Shown here piece by piece: positions 40,727 to 49,629 of a stretch of DNA of 59,242 bases (positions are counted from its first letter, which is position 1; each line of letters begins with the position of its first letter). Location of the stretch: positions 1 through 59,242 of the forward strand of contig JBHHWI010000005.1 of the NCBI GenBank assembly GCA_046756445.1. Reading direction: 5' to 3'. Source of the stretch: JACZWL01 sp046756445 (GTDB lineage: Bacteria > Pseudomonadota > Gammaproteobacteria > Steroidobacterales > Woeseiaceae). A program made the translations under genes and the position numbers. Under the pieces are notes generated by a model that saw only the letters and a program-made list of their open reading frames with translations, was not told where the DNA came from and ran no database searches.

Positions 40727-43123
40727 CTAAAATGCTTGGCCAATGGAGAATTGAAATCCTTCCAATACGTCTCCGTAAAATCTGTCGTTACCCTTGAACT
40801 CGTTGAGCGGCAGCGCATAACTGAACCGAAAAAGCCCCATGGGCGCGAGCCATTGAACCGCTACACCTACGGATGTCTTCAACTCATCGAATTCCGGCTT
40901 GTAGCTGACCGGACTCCCCAGTTTATCAGTGAATTCGACTTCGCCGGTACTGAATACGTTACCGATGTCGTAAAAGAAACTGGCCCGTGTGCTGCCGCTC
41001 CATTTCTCCGGAAGGGGGATTATAAGCTCTACTTGATTGGCGACCAACACATTGCCGCCATACGGGTTTCCGAAGCTGTCGCGCGGGCCGAGCCAGGATT
41101 CTTTGTAGCCGCGAACCGACTGTGGCCCGCCGCTGTAGAACTGCTTGTAGGGCGGCAGGGCGGTGGTATTGCCCTGCGCCTCGCCATAGCCCAGCTCGGA
41201 ATTCACACGCAGGGTCCATTTACCGAACAGTGGGACGTATTTCGTAAAGTTGTAGCGCGCCGTGTAGTATTCGACCTCGCTTCCGGGCACCGCATACGAA
41301 AGGAACAGACTCTGCCGTGAACCCCGGTCTGCGAACAGCGCCCTGTTGCGGCTGTCGTACGACCAGCCGGCAACGACTTCGAACACATCGAACTCGGTGC
41401 CGTTGAATGCGAATCCCGCGCCGGTGTCCCGCGTAAATGTATTGCCGTTATTCGACACCCAGTCCTGCGCCTGTTGCGTGCTCCTGTCCGATGCAAGCAG
41501 TTCGGCGCGATTGTAGGTGAGTCCGACACTCAGCGTCTGGTACTCGGTTATCGGGTACCCGTATTCGATCGTCGCTCCCAGGTTCGTCGTCGAGAAATCC
41601 GAGGACGCCGATGTAAACTGCGTAATGTCGCGGAAATTGACCGCCACGGTTCTGCGAACGCCGTTCCTCGTCGTGAACGGATTCGTATGCGACAGACTGT
41701 ACAGAGTGGAAAATCGCCCCGAATTCAACTGCAGCGCGACCCGGTTCCCCGAGCCGAGGAAATTCGTGTGCACGATGCTGCCGGTCAGCATCAGCTTCTG
41801 GGATTCGGAGTAACCCAGTCCGCCGCTGAACTGGCCGGGCATGCGATATTCAATATCGAATACCACGTCGACCATGTCCGGAACGCCCGCCACGGGAACA
41901 TTTTCTACTTCGACCTTTTCGATATAGGGCAGTCTTTGCAATCGAATCTTCGATCGATCAACCAGCCGGTTTGACAGGTATGCGCCCTCGGCCTGCCGCA
42001 TCTCGCGGCGCAATACCTCGTCGTCGACTTCATCGATATTCGCGAAAACTATCTTGCGCACATAGACGCGGCTGCCCGGATCGACAAAAAAAGTGACAGA
42101 GGCTTCTTTTGTCTCGTAGTCGAGCTCCGGCACCGGTTCGATCTCGGCGTTTGCATACCCCTGCTCGCCGAGGCGAAACTCCATGAATTCCTTCGACGTG
42201 GTCAACAATTGCAGGTTGAAGATCGATCCGGGTCGCGCAAGTATCATCGCGCTGAGTTGCTCCTCCGGAATGACCATCTTGCCGACCACTTTCGTCTCCG
42301 AGATCGTATACTGTTCTCCCTCGTGAATATTGATGGTTACGTAGATGTCTTTCTTGCCTGGCGAGATCGCGACCTGAGTCGATTCGACCCGGAAATCTGC
42401 ATAGCCTCGGTCCATATAAAAGGATCGAAGCGTCTCGAGATCGCCGCTCAGGGATTCCTTGGCGTAGCGATCGTCCTGCCTTATCCATGACAGCCAGTTT
42501 GCCGTATCCAGCTCGAAATCTTCACGGACTTCGTCTTCGTCGAAGCTGTGATTGCCGACGATATTGACCTGACGTATTTTTGCCCGTTCTCCCTCCTTGA
42601 CTTCGATGCTGATCCGAACGGTATTGTTTGGCCGGTCCACGACATTGGTCTCGACGACCACCCCGTACTTGCCCCGATCGTAGTACTGTTCCTTGAGAAA
42701 TTGCTGCACTTCGTCCAGCACGGACTGGTCAAACGTCCTGCCGCGCGCCAGCCCCACGCCACGCAGCGACTCCATGAGATCTTCGGTCTTGATGTCCTTG
42801 TTTCCTTCGATCGAAAAGTCTTCGATCGAAGGTCTTTCACGAACCGCGATGATCAGGGTATCGCCGTCACGCCGCATCTCGATATCATCAAACAACTTCT
42901 GTGTGTAAAGCGCCCGAATCGCTTCCTGTATCCGGGTATCGTCAACGGAGTCGCCGATATTGATCGGCAGATAGTTAAAGACCGTGCCTTCGGAAATGCG
43001 TTGCAGGCCTTCGACACGCATGTCGCGCACGACGAACTCGGCAGACATGGCCATTATCGGAAGCACGAGGCAGACTGCGATTGCCGGCCACCAGTACCTG
43101 TATTTCCGGCGCCTCATTAGCAT
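40727..43123 (-). CDS. bamA: Outer membrane protein assembly factor BamA
   Basis: BamA is the Omp85-family core of the Bam machine that folds beta-barrels into the outer membrane. The 798-residue precursor has a signal peptide ending near MAMSAEF. Five POTRA domains follow over about residues 28-425 (the first contains VEGLQRISEGTVFNYLP). The C-terminal 16-strand barrel shows PGQFSGGLGYSESQKLMLTGS and GGPQSVRGYKE, the conserved L6-loop RGY/F motif. It ends in Phe (FSIGQAF), the usual sorting signal. The ATG lies one base after the rseP stop. Confidence 0.96.
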   Translation of the reverse strand: MLMRRRKYRYWWPAIAVCLVLPIMAMSAEFVVRDMRVEGLQRISEGTVFNYLPINIGDSVDDTRIQEAIRALYTQKLFDDIEMRRDGDTLIIAVRERPSIEDFSIEGNKDIKTEDLMESLRGVGLARGRTFDQSVLDEVQQFLKEQYYDRGKYGVVVETNVVDRPNNTVRISIEVKEGERAKIRQVNIVGNHSFDEDEVREDFELDTANWLSWIRQDDRYAKESLSGDLETLRSFYMDRGYADFRVESTQVAISPGKKDIYVTINIHEGEQYTISETKVVGKMVIPEEQLSAMILARPGSIFNLQLLTTSKEFMEFRLGEQGYANAEIEPVPELDYETKEASVTFFVDPGSRVYVRKIVFANIDEVDDEVLRREMRQAEGAYLSNRLVDRSKIRLQRLPYIEKVEVENVPVAGVPDMVDVVFDIEYRMPGQFSGGLGYSESQKLMLTGSIVHTNFLGSGNRVALQLNSGRFSTLYSLSHTNPFTTRNGVRRTVAVNFRDITQFTSASSDFSTTNLGATIEYGYPITEYQTLSVGLTYNRAELLASDRSTQQAQDWVSNNGNTFTRDTGAGFAFNGTEFDVFEVVAGWSYDSRNRALFADRGSRQSLFLSYAVPGSEVEYYTARYNFTKYVPLFGKWTLRVNSELGYGEAQGNTTALPPYKQFYSGGPQSVRGYKESWLGPRDSFGNPYGGNVLVANQVELIIPLPEKWSGSTRASFFYDIGNVFSTGEVEFTDKLGSPVSYKPEFDELKTSVGVAVQWLAPMGLFRFSYALPLNEFKGNDRFYGDVLEGFQFSIGQAF

Positions 43124-44455
43124 CTAGCCAAACAATCGCGATATGTCATTGTAAAAAGCGAAACTCATCAACAGCAGTATCGCCATGATGCCGACCTGCT
43201 GCCCGAGGAGCTGCGCCCGCTCCGACATCGGACTGCCCTTGATCCACTCGACCGACTGATACACGATCTGACCACCGTCCAGCATCGGAATCGGCAGCAG
43301 ATTCAAAACGCCGAGGCTGATGCTGATCAGTGCGAGGATTGCCAGCACGTACGGCAGGCCTGCCCGCGCCGATTCGCCGACGTACTGCGCGATGCTGATC
43401 GGCCCGCTGATATTCTTGATCGAAACCTGGCGTGTCACCATGTTCCACAACATGCGGACCGTGAAGACCGTCTCGCGTGCCGTACGCGAGACCGATTCGC
43501 CCACGGCCGCAACGGGCCCGAAGCGCTTCAGAAAGCGCGGCCCGATTCCGATCCGGCCAACGACGCCATCGTCCGTATCGAATGCCGCGACATCGACATA
43601 AAGTGTCTCTCGCCGCCCGTCCCTGAGAATTCCGACCGGCACGGTCTTGCCCGGCAACTCGACAATCACCGCTGCCATTTCGGTGAACGTCACCGTGTCC
43701 TGGCCGTCAACGCTGACGATCCTGTCCCCCGGCAGGAATCCGGCCTGCTCGGCTGCAGCGCCGGGCTCCACCCACTCGGCGATTGCCAATGGCGCACCGG
43801 GCACGAATCCGAGACCGGTCAACAGGGTCCCCGGCTCCGTGAGGCGAGTCCGGTCATCGCCCACATCGATCGTCACGCTACGTTCGTCGCCGTGGATGTC
43901 CTGCACGAGGACCGGGACTTTACCGGTTGCGACCATCTCGTCGAGGATCGAGAGAAGCGCGGTGCTCCAGTTGTCGATCGCCTGGTCGCCTACCGCCACG
44001 AGGAGCTCGTCCGGCCTCAGTCCGGCCTCGGCCGCGTAGGAATCGGGCTCCACCGGCCCGATAACCGGGCGCAGCGTCGGCACACCCTGCATGGACAACA
44101 CCCAGTAGGCGAGGATGGCGAACAGGAAATTGAACGCCGGCCCCGCCAGCAGGACGGCGATCCGGGCCGGAATCGGCCGGTGATTGAACGCCCGCCCGCG
44201 ATCGGCCTGGTCGACGGGCCCTTCCCGCTCGTCCAGGAATTTGACATAACCGCCCAGCGGGATACTCGATATACAGTATTCGGTGCGGTCCGCCCCGGCG
44301 ATCCAGGTCCACAGGGGCTTGCCGAAGCCGATCGAGAAGCGCAACACTTTCATGCCGCACCAGCGGCCGACGAAGTAGTGCCCGAATTCGTGGATGGCGA
44401 CCAGAACGCTGATCGCGACGATGAATGCCAGCAAATTGTTCAGCGCACCGCTCAT
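43124..44455 (-). CDS. rseP: Site-2 zinc protease RseP
   Basis: RseP cuts RseA inside the membrane after DegS, releasing RpoE; rseA and rpoE are both encoded in this window. The 443-residue protein has the zinc motif HEFGH near residue 23 in the first membrane helix. Two PDZ domains occupy about residues 120-300 (GPVEPDSYAAEAGLRPDELLV is part of the first). The second zinc-ligand motif LLPIPMLDGGQI is near residue 390 in the third helix, followed by the last helix. The ATG is preceded by GGGGGGT about 12 bases upstream. dxr, often found just upstream, is absent. Confidence 0.96.
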   Translation of the reverse strand: MSGALNNLLAFIVAISVLVAIHEFGHYFVGRWCGMKVLRFSIGFGKPLWTWIAGADRTEYCISSIPLGGYVKFLDEREGPVDQADRGRAFNHRPIPARIAVLLAGPAFNFLFAILAYWVLSMQGVPTLRPVIGPVEPDSYAAEAGLRPDELLVAVGDQAIDNWSTALLSILDEMVATGKVPVLVQDIHGDERSVTIDVGDDRTRLTEPGTLLTGLGFVPGAPLAIAEWVEPGAAAEQAGFLPGDRIVSVDGQDTVTFTEMAAVIVELPGKTVPVGILRDGRRETLYVDVAAFDTDDGVVGRIGIGPRFLKRFGPVAAVGESVSRTARETVFTVRMLWNMVTRQVSIKNISGPISIAQYVGESARAGLPYVLAILALISISLGVLNLLPIPMLDGGQIVYQSVEWIKGSPMSERAQLLGQQVGIMAILLLMSFAFYNDISRLFG

Positions 44456-44575
44456 TGATCAGACGCTACCCCCCTTTTAAGTAGTGTCGACTGGCCGGGC
44501 GAGCCGCAGTTCCCGCGACACGACGATGGCCCTTCGAGCTTGCGCCAGCGTAAATGAACACGGACTGAACAGTCA
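44456..44575. other. Short gap between cdsA and rseP where dxr is expected
   Basis: These 120 bases hold no convincing ORF. A stem-loop with GTGTCG (44484-44489) and CGACAC (44516-44521) as outer arms and an inner ACTG...CAGT pairing is present. In Pseudomonas and many relatives the 1.2-kb dxr gene lies between cdsA and rseP. No recognisable dxr remnant can be seen. Confidence 0.6.
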
Positions 44576-45367
44576 TCATTTCAATCCCACCCAGCTTACG
44601 CCGAGAACGAATAACGGCGCGGCGGCGGTGATGCTATCGATCCGGTCGAGAACGCCGCCATGCCCCGGAAACAGCCTTCCCGAGTCTTTGATCCCGGCAT
44701 TTCGCTTGAACATGCTTACCGTGAGATCGCCGATGACCGATATGATCGCCACGGCGAGACAAAACGGCAGCAGCATGGCGATATCGATATCGAGCCATCG
44801 CGCCTGGATCAACGCCAGAACCGCAACCGCAAACAAGCCGCCGAGCACCCCTTCCCAGGTTTTTCCGGGACTGATCTTCGGAGCCAGTTTTACCTTGCCG
44901 ATGTGCCTGCCGGTGAAATAGGCGCCAATGTCGGCTGCCCACACGATGACCAGCGCGAACAGCAGCAGCGCGGGCTGCAGGGAATACAGCAGGATGATCG
45001 CAAGATAGGCGGGAATCAGCACCAGTGCGCCGCAGACCCATCCCGCCGGCTTCGGAATCGGGGTCGGGAAAAAAAACGTCCAGAAAAGCGCAGCTAGCCA
45101 CCAGGCAAGCGCGACTTTCAGAACGACGCCGACTGCGAATTCATCGGCCACACTCACCGAGGCAACCGCCAGGAGTACGGCGATCAAGGCAACGAAAATG
45201 AGCCGGGTCGCATGCGTCCTCAGCCCGAGAAAGGCCGACCACTCCCAGGCGCCCGCAAGTATCAGCGCAGCGATAACCGCTTTCGCCACGACGGGCGGCA
45301 ACACGTACAGAACAAAAAAGAGCGCACCCAATGCGACCACGGCGGTCAATGCGCGTTGCTTGAGCAT
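44576..45367 (-). CDS. cdsA: Phosphatidate cytidylyltransferase
   Basis: CdsA makes CDP-diacylglycerol from phosphatidic acid and CTP, the branch point of phospholipid synthesis in the inner membrane. From the ATG at 45367 the protein has 263 residues and about eight hydrophobic helices. The C-terminal signature GDLTVSMFKRNAGIKDSGR followed by LFPGHGGVLDRIDS carries the conserved metal-binding and catalytic residues. The frame is open to 45403, but that part overlaps uppS. The start lies one base after the uppS stop. Confidence 0.94.
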   Translation of the reverse strand: MLKQRALTAVVALGALFFVLYVLPPVVAKAVIAALILAGAWEWSAFLGLRTHATRLIFVALIAVLLAVASVSVADEFAVGVVLKVALAWWLAALFWTFFFPTPIPKPAGWVCGALVLIPAYLAIILLYSLQPALLLFALVIVWAADIGAYFTGRHIGKVKLAPKISPGKTWEGVLGGLFAVAVLALIQARWLDIDIAMLLPFCLAVAIISVIGDLTVSMFKRNAGIKDSGRLFPGHGGVLDRIDSITAAAPLFVLGVSWVGLK

Positions 45368-45368
45368 G

Positions 45369-46127
45369 TCAGACCGCCCCGACCTGTTCGCCGGTATGGC
45401 CATATCGACGCTGACGCATCCGGTAAAACGTCAGCGCGTGGTCGAAATCTCTTTCGCAAAAGTCCGGCCACAGGCGATCGCAGAAATATATTTCTGAATA
45501 GGCGAGATTCCACAGCAGAAAATTGCTGATGCGTTGCTCACCGCCCGTGCGAATCAGCAGGTCCGGATCCGGTACCCCGGCAAGTGCCAGCTCGCCGGCA
45601 AAACGCTCCTCGTTAATATCGTTGACCGTCATCTCCCCGCCTGCCACCTTGCGCGACAGCTTCCTTGCCGCACTGACGATATCCCATCGTCCCCCGTACG
45701 CCACAGCGACGATCAGATTGAGGCCGCTGTTCGCCCGTGTCTCTTCTTCGGCGGCCTCGATGGTCCGCACCAGCCCGGCTTTCAGCCGGTGCCGTGATCC
45801 GACAAACCTGAGTCTTACCTTATTACGATGCAATTCATCCAGTTCTCGTTGCAGCGCTTCGAGAAAAAGACTCATGAGGCGACTCACTTCTTCCTGTGGT
45901 CGTTGCCAGTTCTCGCTGCTGAAGGCAAACAGCGTCAGGAAGCCGACACCCCGTTTCGCCGCGACCTCGACGATCTCCCGTACAGCCCGGACCCCGGCGC
46001 GGTGCCCCGCGTGTCGAGGCTGGGATCGCATCTGCGCCCACCTTCCGTTGCCATCCATGATCACGGCTACGTGCCGCGGCACGTCCGATTCCGCTCGATC
46101 CATGGCTGCTGTGGCTGTTTCTCCCAT
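45369..46127 (-). CDS. uppS: Undecaprenyl diphosphate synthase
   Basis: UppS extends farnesyl diphosphate with eight isopentenyl units to give the C55 lipid carrier for peptidoglycan and O-antigen. The 252-residue cis-prenyltransferase has the catalytic signature HVAVIMDGNGRWAQ near residue 22, LTLFAFSSENWQRP near residue 70, and RTGGEQRISNFLLWNLAYSEIYF near residue 190. It needs IPP and FPP, yet the neighbouring MEP gene dxr is missing from the cluster. A start at MDRAESDV, nine codons in, is an alternative. Confidence 0.95.
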   Translation of the reverse strand: MGETATAAMDRAESDVPRHVAVIMDGNGRWAQMRSQPRHAGHRAGVRAVREIVEVAAKRGVGFLTLFAFSSENWQRPQEEVSRLMSLFLEALQRELDELHRNKVRLRFVGSRHRLKAGLVRTIEAAEEETRANSGLNLIVAVAYGGRWDIVSAARKLSRKVAGGEMTVNDINEERFAGELALAGVPDPDLLIRTGGEQRISNFLLWNLAYSEIYFCDRLWPDFCERDFDHALTFYRMRQRRYGHTGEQVGAV

Positions 46128-46146
46128 AACCGATGCACCCTGACCG

Positions 46147-46704
46147 TCAGACTTCCATCAGTTCGCTCTCTTTCTCGGCAAGCACCTGGTCGATCTGTTC
46201 GATATGCCGATCGGTGATTGCCTGAATCTCATCCTCGGCGCGATGTTCGTCATCCTCGCCGATCATCTTTTCCTTCAGCAGCTCCTTGATATCGTGAATC
46301 GCGTCCCTGCGAATGTTGCGTACCGCGACCCGGCCACCTTCGGCTTCCTGGCGTACCAGGCGAATCATGTCCTTGCGGCGCTCCTCGGTGAGCGGTGGCA
46401 GTGGCACACGAATCACCGTGCCCGCGGTCGCGGGATTCAGTCCGAGATCCGAACTCATGATCGCCTTCTCGATGGGCTGAACCATGGTCTTTTCCCACGG
46501 AGAAACCGTCAGTGTTCGCGCATCTTCGACATTGACGTTCGCGACCTGGTTGAGTGGCACCTCGCTGCCGTAATACTCGACCGTAATGTGGTCGAGCAGA
46601 CTGGTGTGCGCGCGACCGGTTCGAAGCTTGGTGAGCTCCTGCCGGAGTGCCGCAACACTCTTGTCCATGCGCGTGCCGGCGTCTTTTTTAATGTCATCTA
46701 GCAC
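46147..46704 (-). CDS. frr: Ribosome recycling factor
   Basis: RRF with EF-G splits post-termination ribosomes. The 185-residue protein is of standard length, with the helical-bundle N-terminus (LRTGRAHTSLLDHITVEYYGSEVPLNQVANV) and the conserved EERRKDMIRLVRQEAEGGRVAVRNIRRD near residue 115. It sits between pyrH and uppS, the standard rpsB-tsf-pyrH-frr series. Confidence 0.97.
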   Translation of the reverse strand: MLDDIKKDAGTRMDKSVAALRQELTKLRTGRAHTSLLDHITVEYYGSEVPLNQVANVNVEDARTLTVSPWEKTMVQPIEKAIMSSDLGLNPATAGTVIRVPLPPLTEERRKDMIRLVRQEAEGGRVAVRNIRRDAIHDIKELLKEKMIGEDDEHRAEDEIQAITDRHIEQIDQVLAEKESELMEV

Positions 46705-46742
46705 GGTCTTCGCCCTCTCCTTGCTGCGGTGTCATCGGCCCA

Positions 46743-47477
46743 TCAGGCTGTGACCAGTGTTCCAACGTCCTCATCCGTCATTGCCTGCACGAGCGCATTG
46801 TCATCGGTGAGGTTAAATACGCGCAGCGGTAAATCATTGTCCCTGCACATCACGACGGCGGTCGCATCCATGACCTTGAGTTTGTCGAGGAGAACCTTGT
46901 CGAAGGACACGGTATCGTACTTCAAGGCGTTCTCGTTGAGGTTCGGATCCGAGTCATAGACGCCACTGACCATGGTTGCTTTGAGCAGTACGTCCGCGCC
47001 GATTTCGATGGCACGCAGGCTCGCCGCCGTGTCTGTCGTGAAAAACGGATTACCGGTGCCCGCGGCAAAGATAACGACCCGGCCTTTCTCGAGATGCCGG
47101 ACTGCACGCCGTCGTATGTAATCCTCGCAGACCTCATGGATCTGGAGCGCCGACATGACGCGCGCGAAGATGTCCAGGGACTCCAGAGCATCCTGGATCG
47201 CCAGCGCGTTCATGACGGTCGCAAGCATGCCCATGTAATCACCCGTCACCCTGTCCATGCCCGCGCGGGCAAGACCGGCGCCGCGGAATATGTTGCCGCC
47301 GCCGATGACGATGGCAATCTCGACGCCGAGGCTGCGGACTTCGGCGACCTCTCTGGCCAGCCGCTGGATGACGCCCGGCTCGACGCCGTAGTCGAGTTCA
47401 CCCATCAGCGCCTCACCGCTCAGCTTGAGCAGAACGCGACGATAAAGTACGTCGGGCTGAATCAGGGCTTCGCTCAT
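46743..47477 (-). CDS. pyrH: UMP kinase
   Basis: PyrH phosphorylates UMP to UDP, the committed step toward UTP, CTP and UDP-sugars. The 244-residue amino-acid-kinase-fold protein has RVLLKLSGEALMGE near residue 14, IVIGGGNIFRGAGLA near residue 56, GMLATVMNALAIQDALE near residue 82 and a C-terminal DATAVVMCRDNDLPLRVF. It supports the lpx and murein genes of the same region. The gap to tsf is about 50 bases. Confidence 0.97.
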   Translation of the reverse strand: MSEALIQPDVLYRRVLLKLSGEALMGELDYGVEPGVIQRLAREVAEVRSLGVEIAIVIGGGNIFRGAGLARAGMDRVTGDYMGMLATVMNALAIQDALESLDIFARVMSALQIHEVCEDYIRRRAVRHLEKGRVVIFAAGTGNPFFTTDTAASLRAIEIGADVLLKATMVSGVYDSDPNLNENALKYDTVSFDKVLLDKLKVMDATAVVMCRDNDLPLRVFNLTDDNALVQAMTDEDVGTLVTA

Positions 47478-47527
47478 ATTGCTCGCCTTTGCGGATTGCC
47501 GTCTATTTTAGCCAAACTATCAAATAT

Positions 47528-48403
47528 TTAGCCGCTTTGTTCGATCTGGGCCATAACCTCTTGCGCAAAATTTTCCTGCTTTCTGGCGATACCCTCACCG
47601 ACCTCGAAACGGACGAATTCCGTCACCTTTGCGCCGGCATCGTCAAGCAGCCTGCCGACCGGCAGATCCGGGTCCCTGACGAAAGGCTGACCCAATAAAG
47701 TTATTTCTTTCAAGAACTTGGCTACTCTTCCTGCAACCATTCTTGCGACGATCTCGGGCGGCTTGCCCGTTTCCTCCGCCTGGGCCAGCAGTATCCTGCG
47801 CTCGTTCTCGAGCGTCTCGGCGGGCACGCCCGCCTCGTCGATACACAAGGGTCTGGCGGCGACGACATGCAAGGCGATGTCTTTCGCAAGCGCGGCATCG
47901 CCACCCGATATCGCAACGACCGCGCCGATCCTCGCACCGTGCGTGTACGCCCCCAGCCGGTCATCCGCATCGATTCGGGCGAAACGGCGCACCGAGATGT
48001 TCTCACCGAGCTTGCCGACCAGTTCCGTTCGCGCTGCCTCGACCGTTCTCCCGTCGGCCAGGGAATCGGACAGCAGGGCCTCGACGTCCTTTGCGTGTCC
48101 GGCCAGCGCCGCCGCGGCGACCGCCTCCGCGAACGCTATGAAATTCTCGTCCTTGGCAACGAAGTCGGTCTCCGAATTGACCTCGGCGATGACGGCCCGC
48201 CCGCCGTCAAGGGCCACGACGACCCGACCGTCCGCCGCGATTCGGCCGGATCTCTTGTCGGCCATCGCCTGGCCCGATGTTCGAAGCGACTCGACGGCAG
48301 CGTCCATGTCCCCGCCGGTTTCGACAAGGGCCTTCTTGCAATCCATCATGCCGGCGCCCGTGCGCTCGCGCAGCTCTTTTACCATTGATGCGGTGACAGA
48401 CAT
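47528..48403 (-). CDS. tsf: Elongation factor Ts
   Basis: EF-Ts exchanges GDP for GTP on EF-Tu. The 291-residue protein starts with the UBA-like SVTASMVKELRERTGAGMMDCKKALVE. It contains the EF-Tu-contacting EVNSETDFVAKDENF near residue 76 and a C-terminal segment LLGQPFVRDPDLPVGRLL. The ATG overlaps the rpsB stop by one base (TAATG). The AAGGAAAGGAA at the end of rpsB, which encodes its last lysines and glutamates, serves as its ribosome-binding site. Confidence 0.97.
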   Translation of the reverse strand: MSVTASMVKELRERTGAGMMDCKKALVETGGDMDAAVESLRTSGQAMADKRSGRIAADGRVVVALDGGRAVIAEVNSETDFVAKDENFIAFAEAVAAAALAGHAKDVEALLSDSLADGRTVEAARTELVGKLGENISVRRFARIDADDRLGAYTHGARIGAVVAISGGDAALAKDIALHVVAARPLCIDEAGVPAETLENERRILLAQAEETGKPPEIVARMVAGRVAKFLKEITLLGQPFVRDPDLPVGRLLDDAGAKVTEFVRFEVGEGIARKQENFAQEVMAQIEQSG

Positions 48404-49515
48404 TATTCCTTTCCTTTCTCGTCATCACCCGGCTCCGCCGCCGCTTTCTTTGTGCTGGTCTTCTTCGCAGTTGCTTTCTTGTTCGGCGCCTTTTTTGCGG
48501 CGGTTTTCTTGGTCGCTTTCTTCTTTGCGGCCGGCTTTTTGGTCGTCTTCTTCTTTGCGACTTTTTTCTTGACGGCCTGCTCTTCCTCAGCCGCTTCGAC
48601 GTCAGCCGGCGCTTTCGCCTTCGCTTCAGGTGTCGGCTCGTCTGCCGCCACTTCCTCGGGGACCGCTGCCTCGGCGGGCGCCTCCTCCACGGTTTGCTCG
48701 ACCTGGGCGACGGCAGCCTTCTTCCTGACGGTCGCCTTCTTGGCCCCTTTTCTCTTCCTGCCAGCCGCCTTCTTCGGCTTGCCCTCGTCATCCAGTTCAA
48801 CGAACTCGTCTTCGCCCAGAGCGACCTCGGGCAGGGAAGCCTTGCCGTCGAGCACCGCATCCGCGATCAATGTGGCATAAAGGCCGATCGCGCGCATCGC
48901 GTCGTCGTTCCCCGGAATGACGTAGTCGATGTCCTCCGGTGAACAGTTGGTGTCGACGACGGCGACGACCGGGATTTCGAGTTTGCGCGCCTCGCGAACG
49001 GCAATTTCTTCGTGTTCGACATCGACAACGAACAACACGTCCGGCAACGACCCCATGTTCTTGATGCCGCCCAGGCTTCGCTCGAGCTTGTCGCGTTCCC
49101 GATTCAGGCCGAGCACCTCTTTTTTGGTCAAGCTCTGGAACCCGCCCTCCTCTTCCATTTGCTCGAGCTCGGCCAGCCGCTTGACGGACTGCCTGATGGT
49201 CTTGTAATTGGTCAGCATGCCGCCGAGCCAGCGGTGGCTGACGTAGGGCATCTCACAGCGTTGCGCCTGCGAGCGTATGCCGTCACGTGCCGATCGCTTG
49301 GTGCCGACGAACAGCACCTTGCCGCCATCGGCGACGATCGCCTTGACGAAGGCATACGCGTCCCTCGCCATCGGCAGGCTCTTTTCCAGGTTGATGATGT
49401 GGATCTTGTTGCGTTCGCCGAAGATGAAGGGCGCCATCTTCGGGTTCCAGTAACGGGTCTGATGACCAAAGTGCACGCCAGCCTCAAGCATCTGGCGCAT
49501 GGTTACGTCTGCCAT
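48403..49515 (-). CDS. rpsB: 30S ribosomal protein S2 with long lysine-alanine-rich tail
   Basis: Residues 1 to about 243 are a normal S2 (MADVTMRQMLEAGVHFGHQTRYWNP, MAPFIFGERNKIHIINLEKSL, DTNCSPEDIDYVIPGNDDA), which recruits S1 to the small subunit. The E. coli protein stops at 241. Here 127 more residues follow: a basic block, an acidic Glu-Ala-Pro stretch, and a final block of KKTTKK/AKKAT-type repeats resembling histone H1 tails or AlgP. The start at 49515 begins the S2 core; the frame is open to 50415 but only as antisense to map. Production is probably autoregulated through the leader at 49516-49622. Confidence 0.96.
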   Translation of the reverse strand: MADVTMRQMLEAGVHFGHQTRYWNPKMAPFIFGERNKIHIINLEKSLPMARDAYAFVKAIVADGGKVLFVGTKRSARDGIRSQAQRCEMPYVSHRWLGGMLTNYKTIRQSVKRLAELEQMEEEGGFQSLTKKEVLGLNRERDKLERSLGGIKNMGSLPDVLFVVDVEHEEIAVREARKLEIPVVAVVDTNCSPEDIDYVIPGNDDAMRAIGLYATLIADAVLDGKASLPEVALGEDEFVELDDEGKPKKAAGRKRKGAKKATVRKKAAVAQVEQTVEEAPAEAAVPEEVAADEPTPEAKAKAPADVEAAEEEQAVKKKVAKKKTTKKPAAKKKATKKTAAKKAPNKKATAKKTSTKKAAAEPGDDEKGKE

Positions 49516-49538
49516 TTCACTACTCCGGGTTAGGCCTC

Positions 49539-49600
49539 CGTACGCCCCATCTCGCAACCCCTTTTCCGGCGGGGCACCCAGCGTGATGTGACGGCGTACG
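49539..49600 (-). promoter_or_regulatory. Structured rpsB leader, candidate S2 autoregulatory element
   Basis: In the untranslated leader of rpsB, CGTACGCC (49600-49593 on the minus strand) can pair perfectly with GGCGTACG (49546-49539). Inside it CCCC and GGGG (49574-49571 and 49561-49558) form a further hairpin. A conserved structured leader that S2 itself uses to repress rpsB-tsf is known in gammaproteobacteria, and this has the same position. The match to that specific structure is my inference. Confidence 0.55.
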
Positions 49601-49629
49601 TGTGGATTGATTGCCTCCAGGGCGCGCGC

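Noticed and set aside
44456..44485. Sigma-E-like promoter just before rseP (ACTT, 14 bases, GTCTGA)
   Set aside because: The -10 would lie six bases before the ATG, giving a leaderless message, and the -35 half matches poorly. It is not enough to call.
44456..44575. Remnant of dxr or a tRNA in the cdsA-rseP gap
   Set aside because: Translation in all frames gives nothing like Dxr, and no cloverleaf can be drawn. Only a simple stem-loop is seen.
48408..48600. Tandem repeat or CRISPR-like array
   Set aside because: The repetition is low-complexity Lys/Ala/Thr coding sequence in phase with rpsB. No spacers or constant repeat unit exist.
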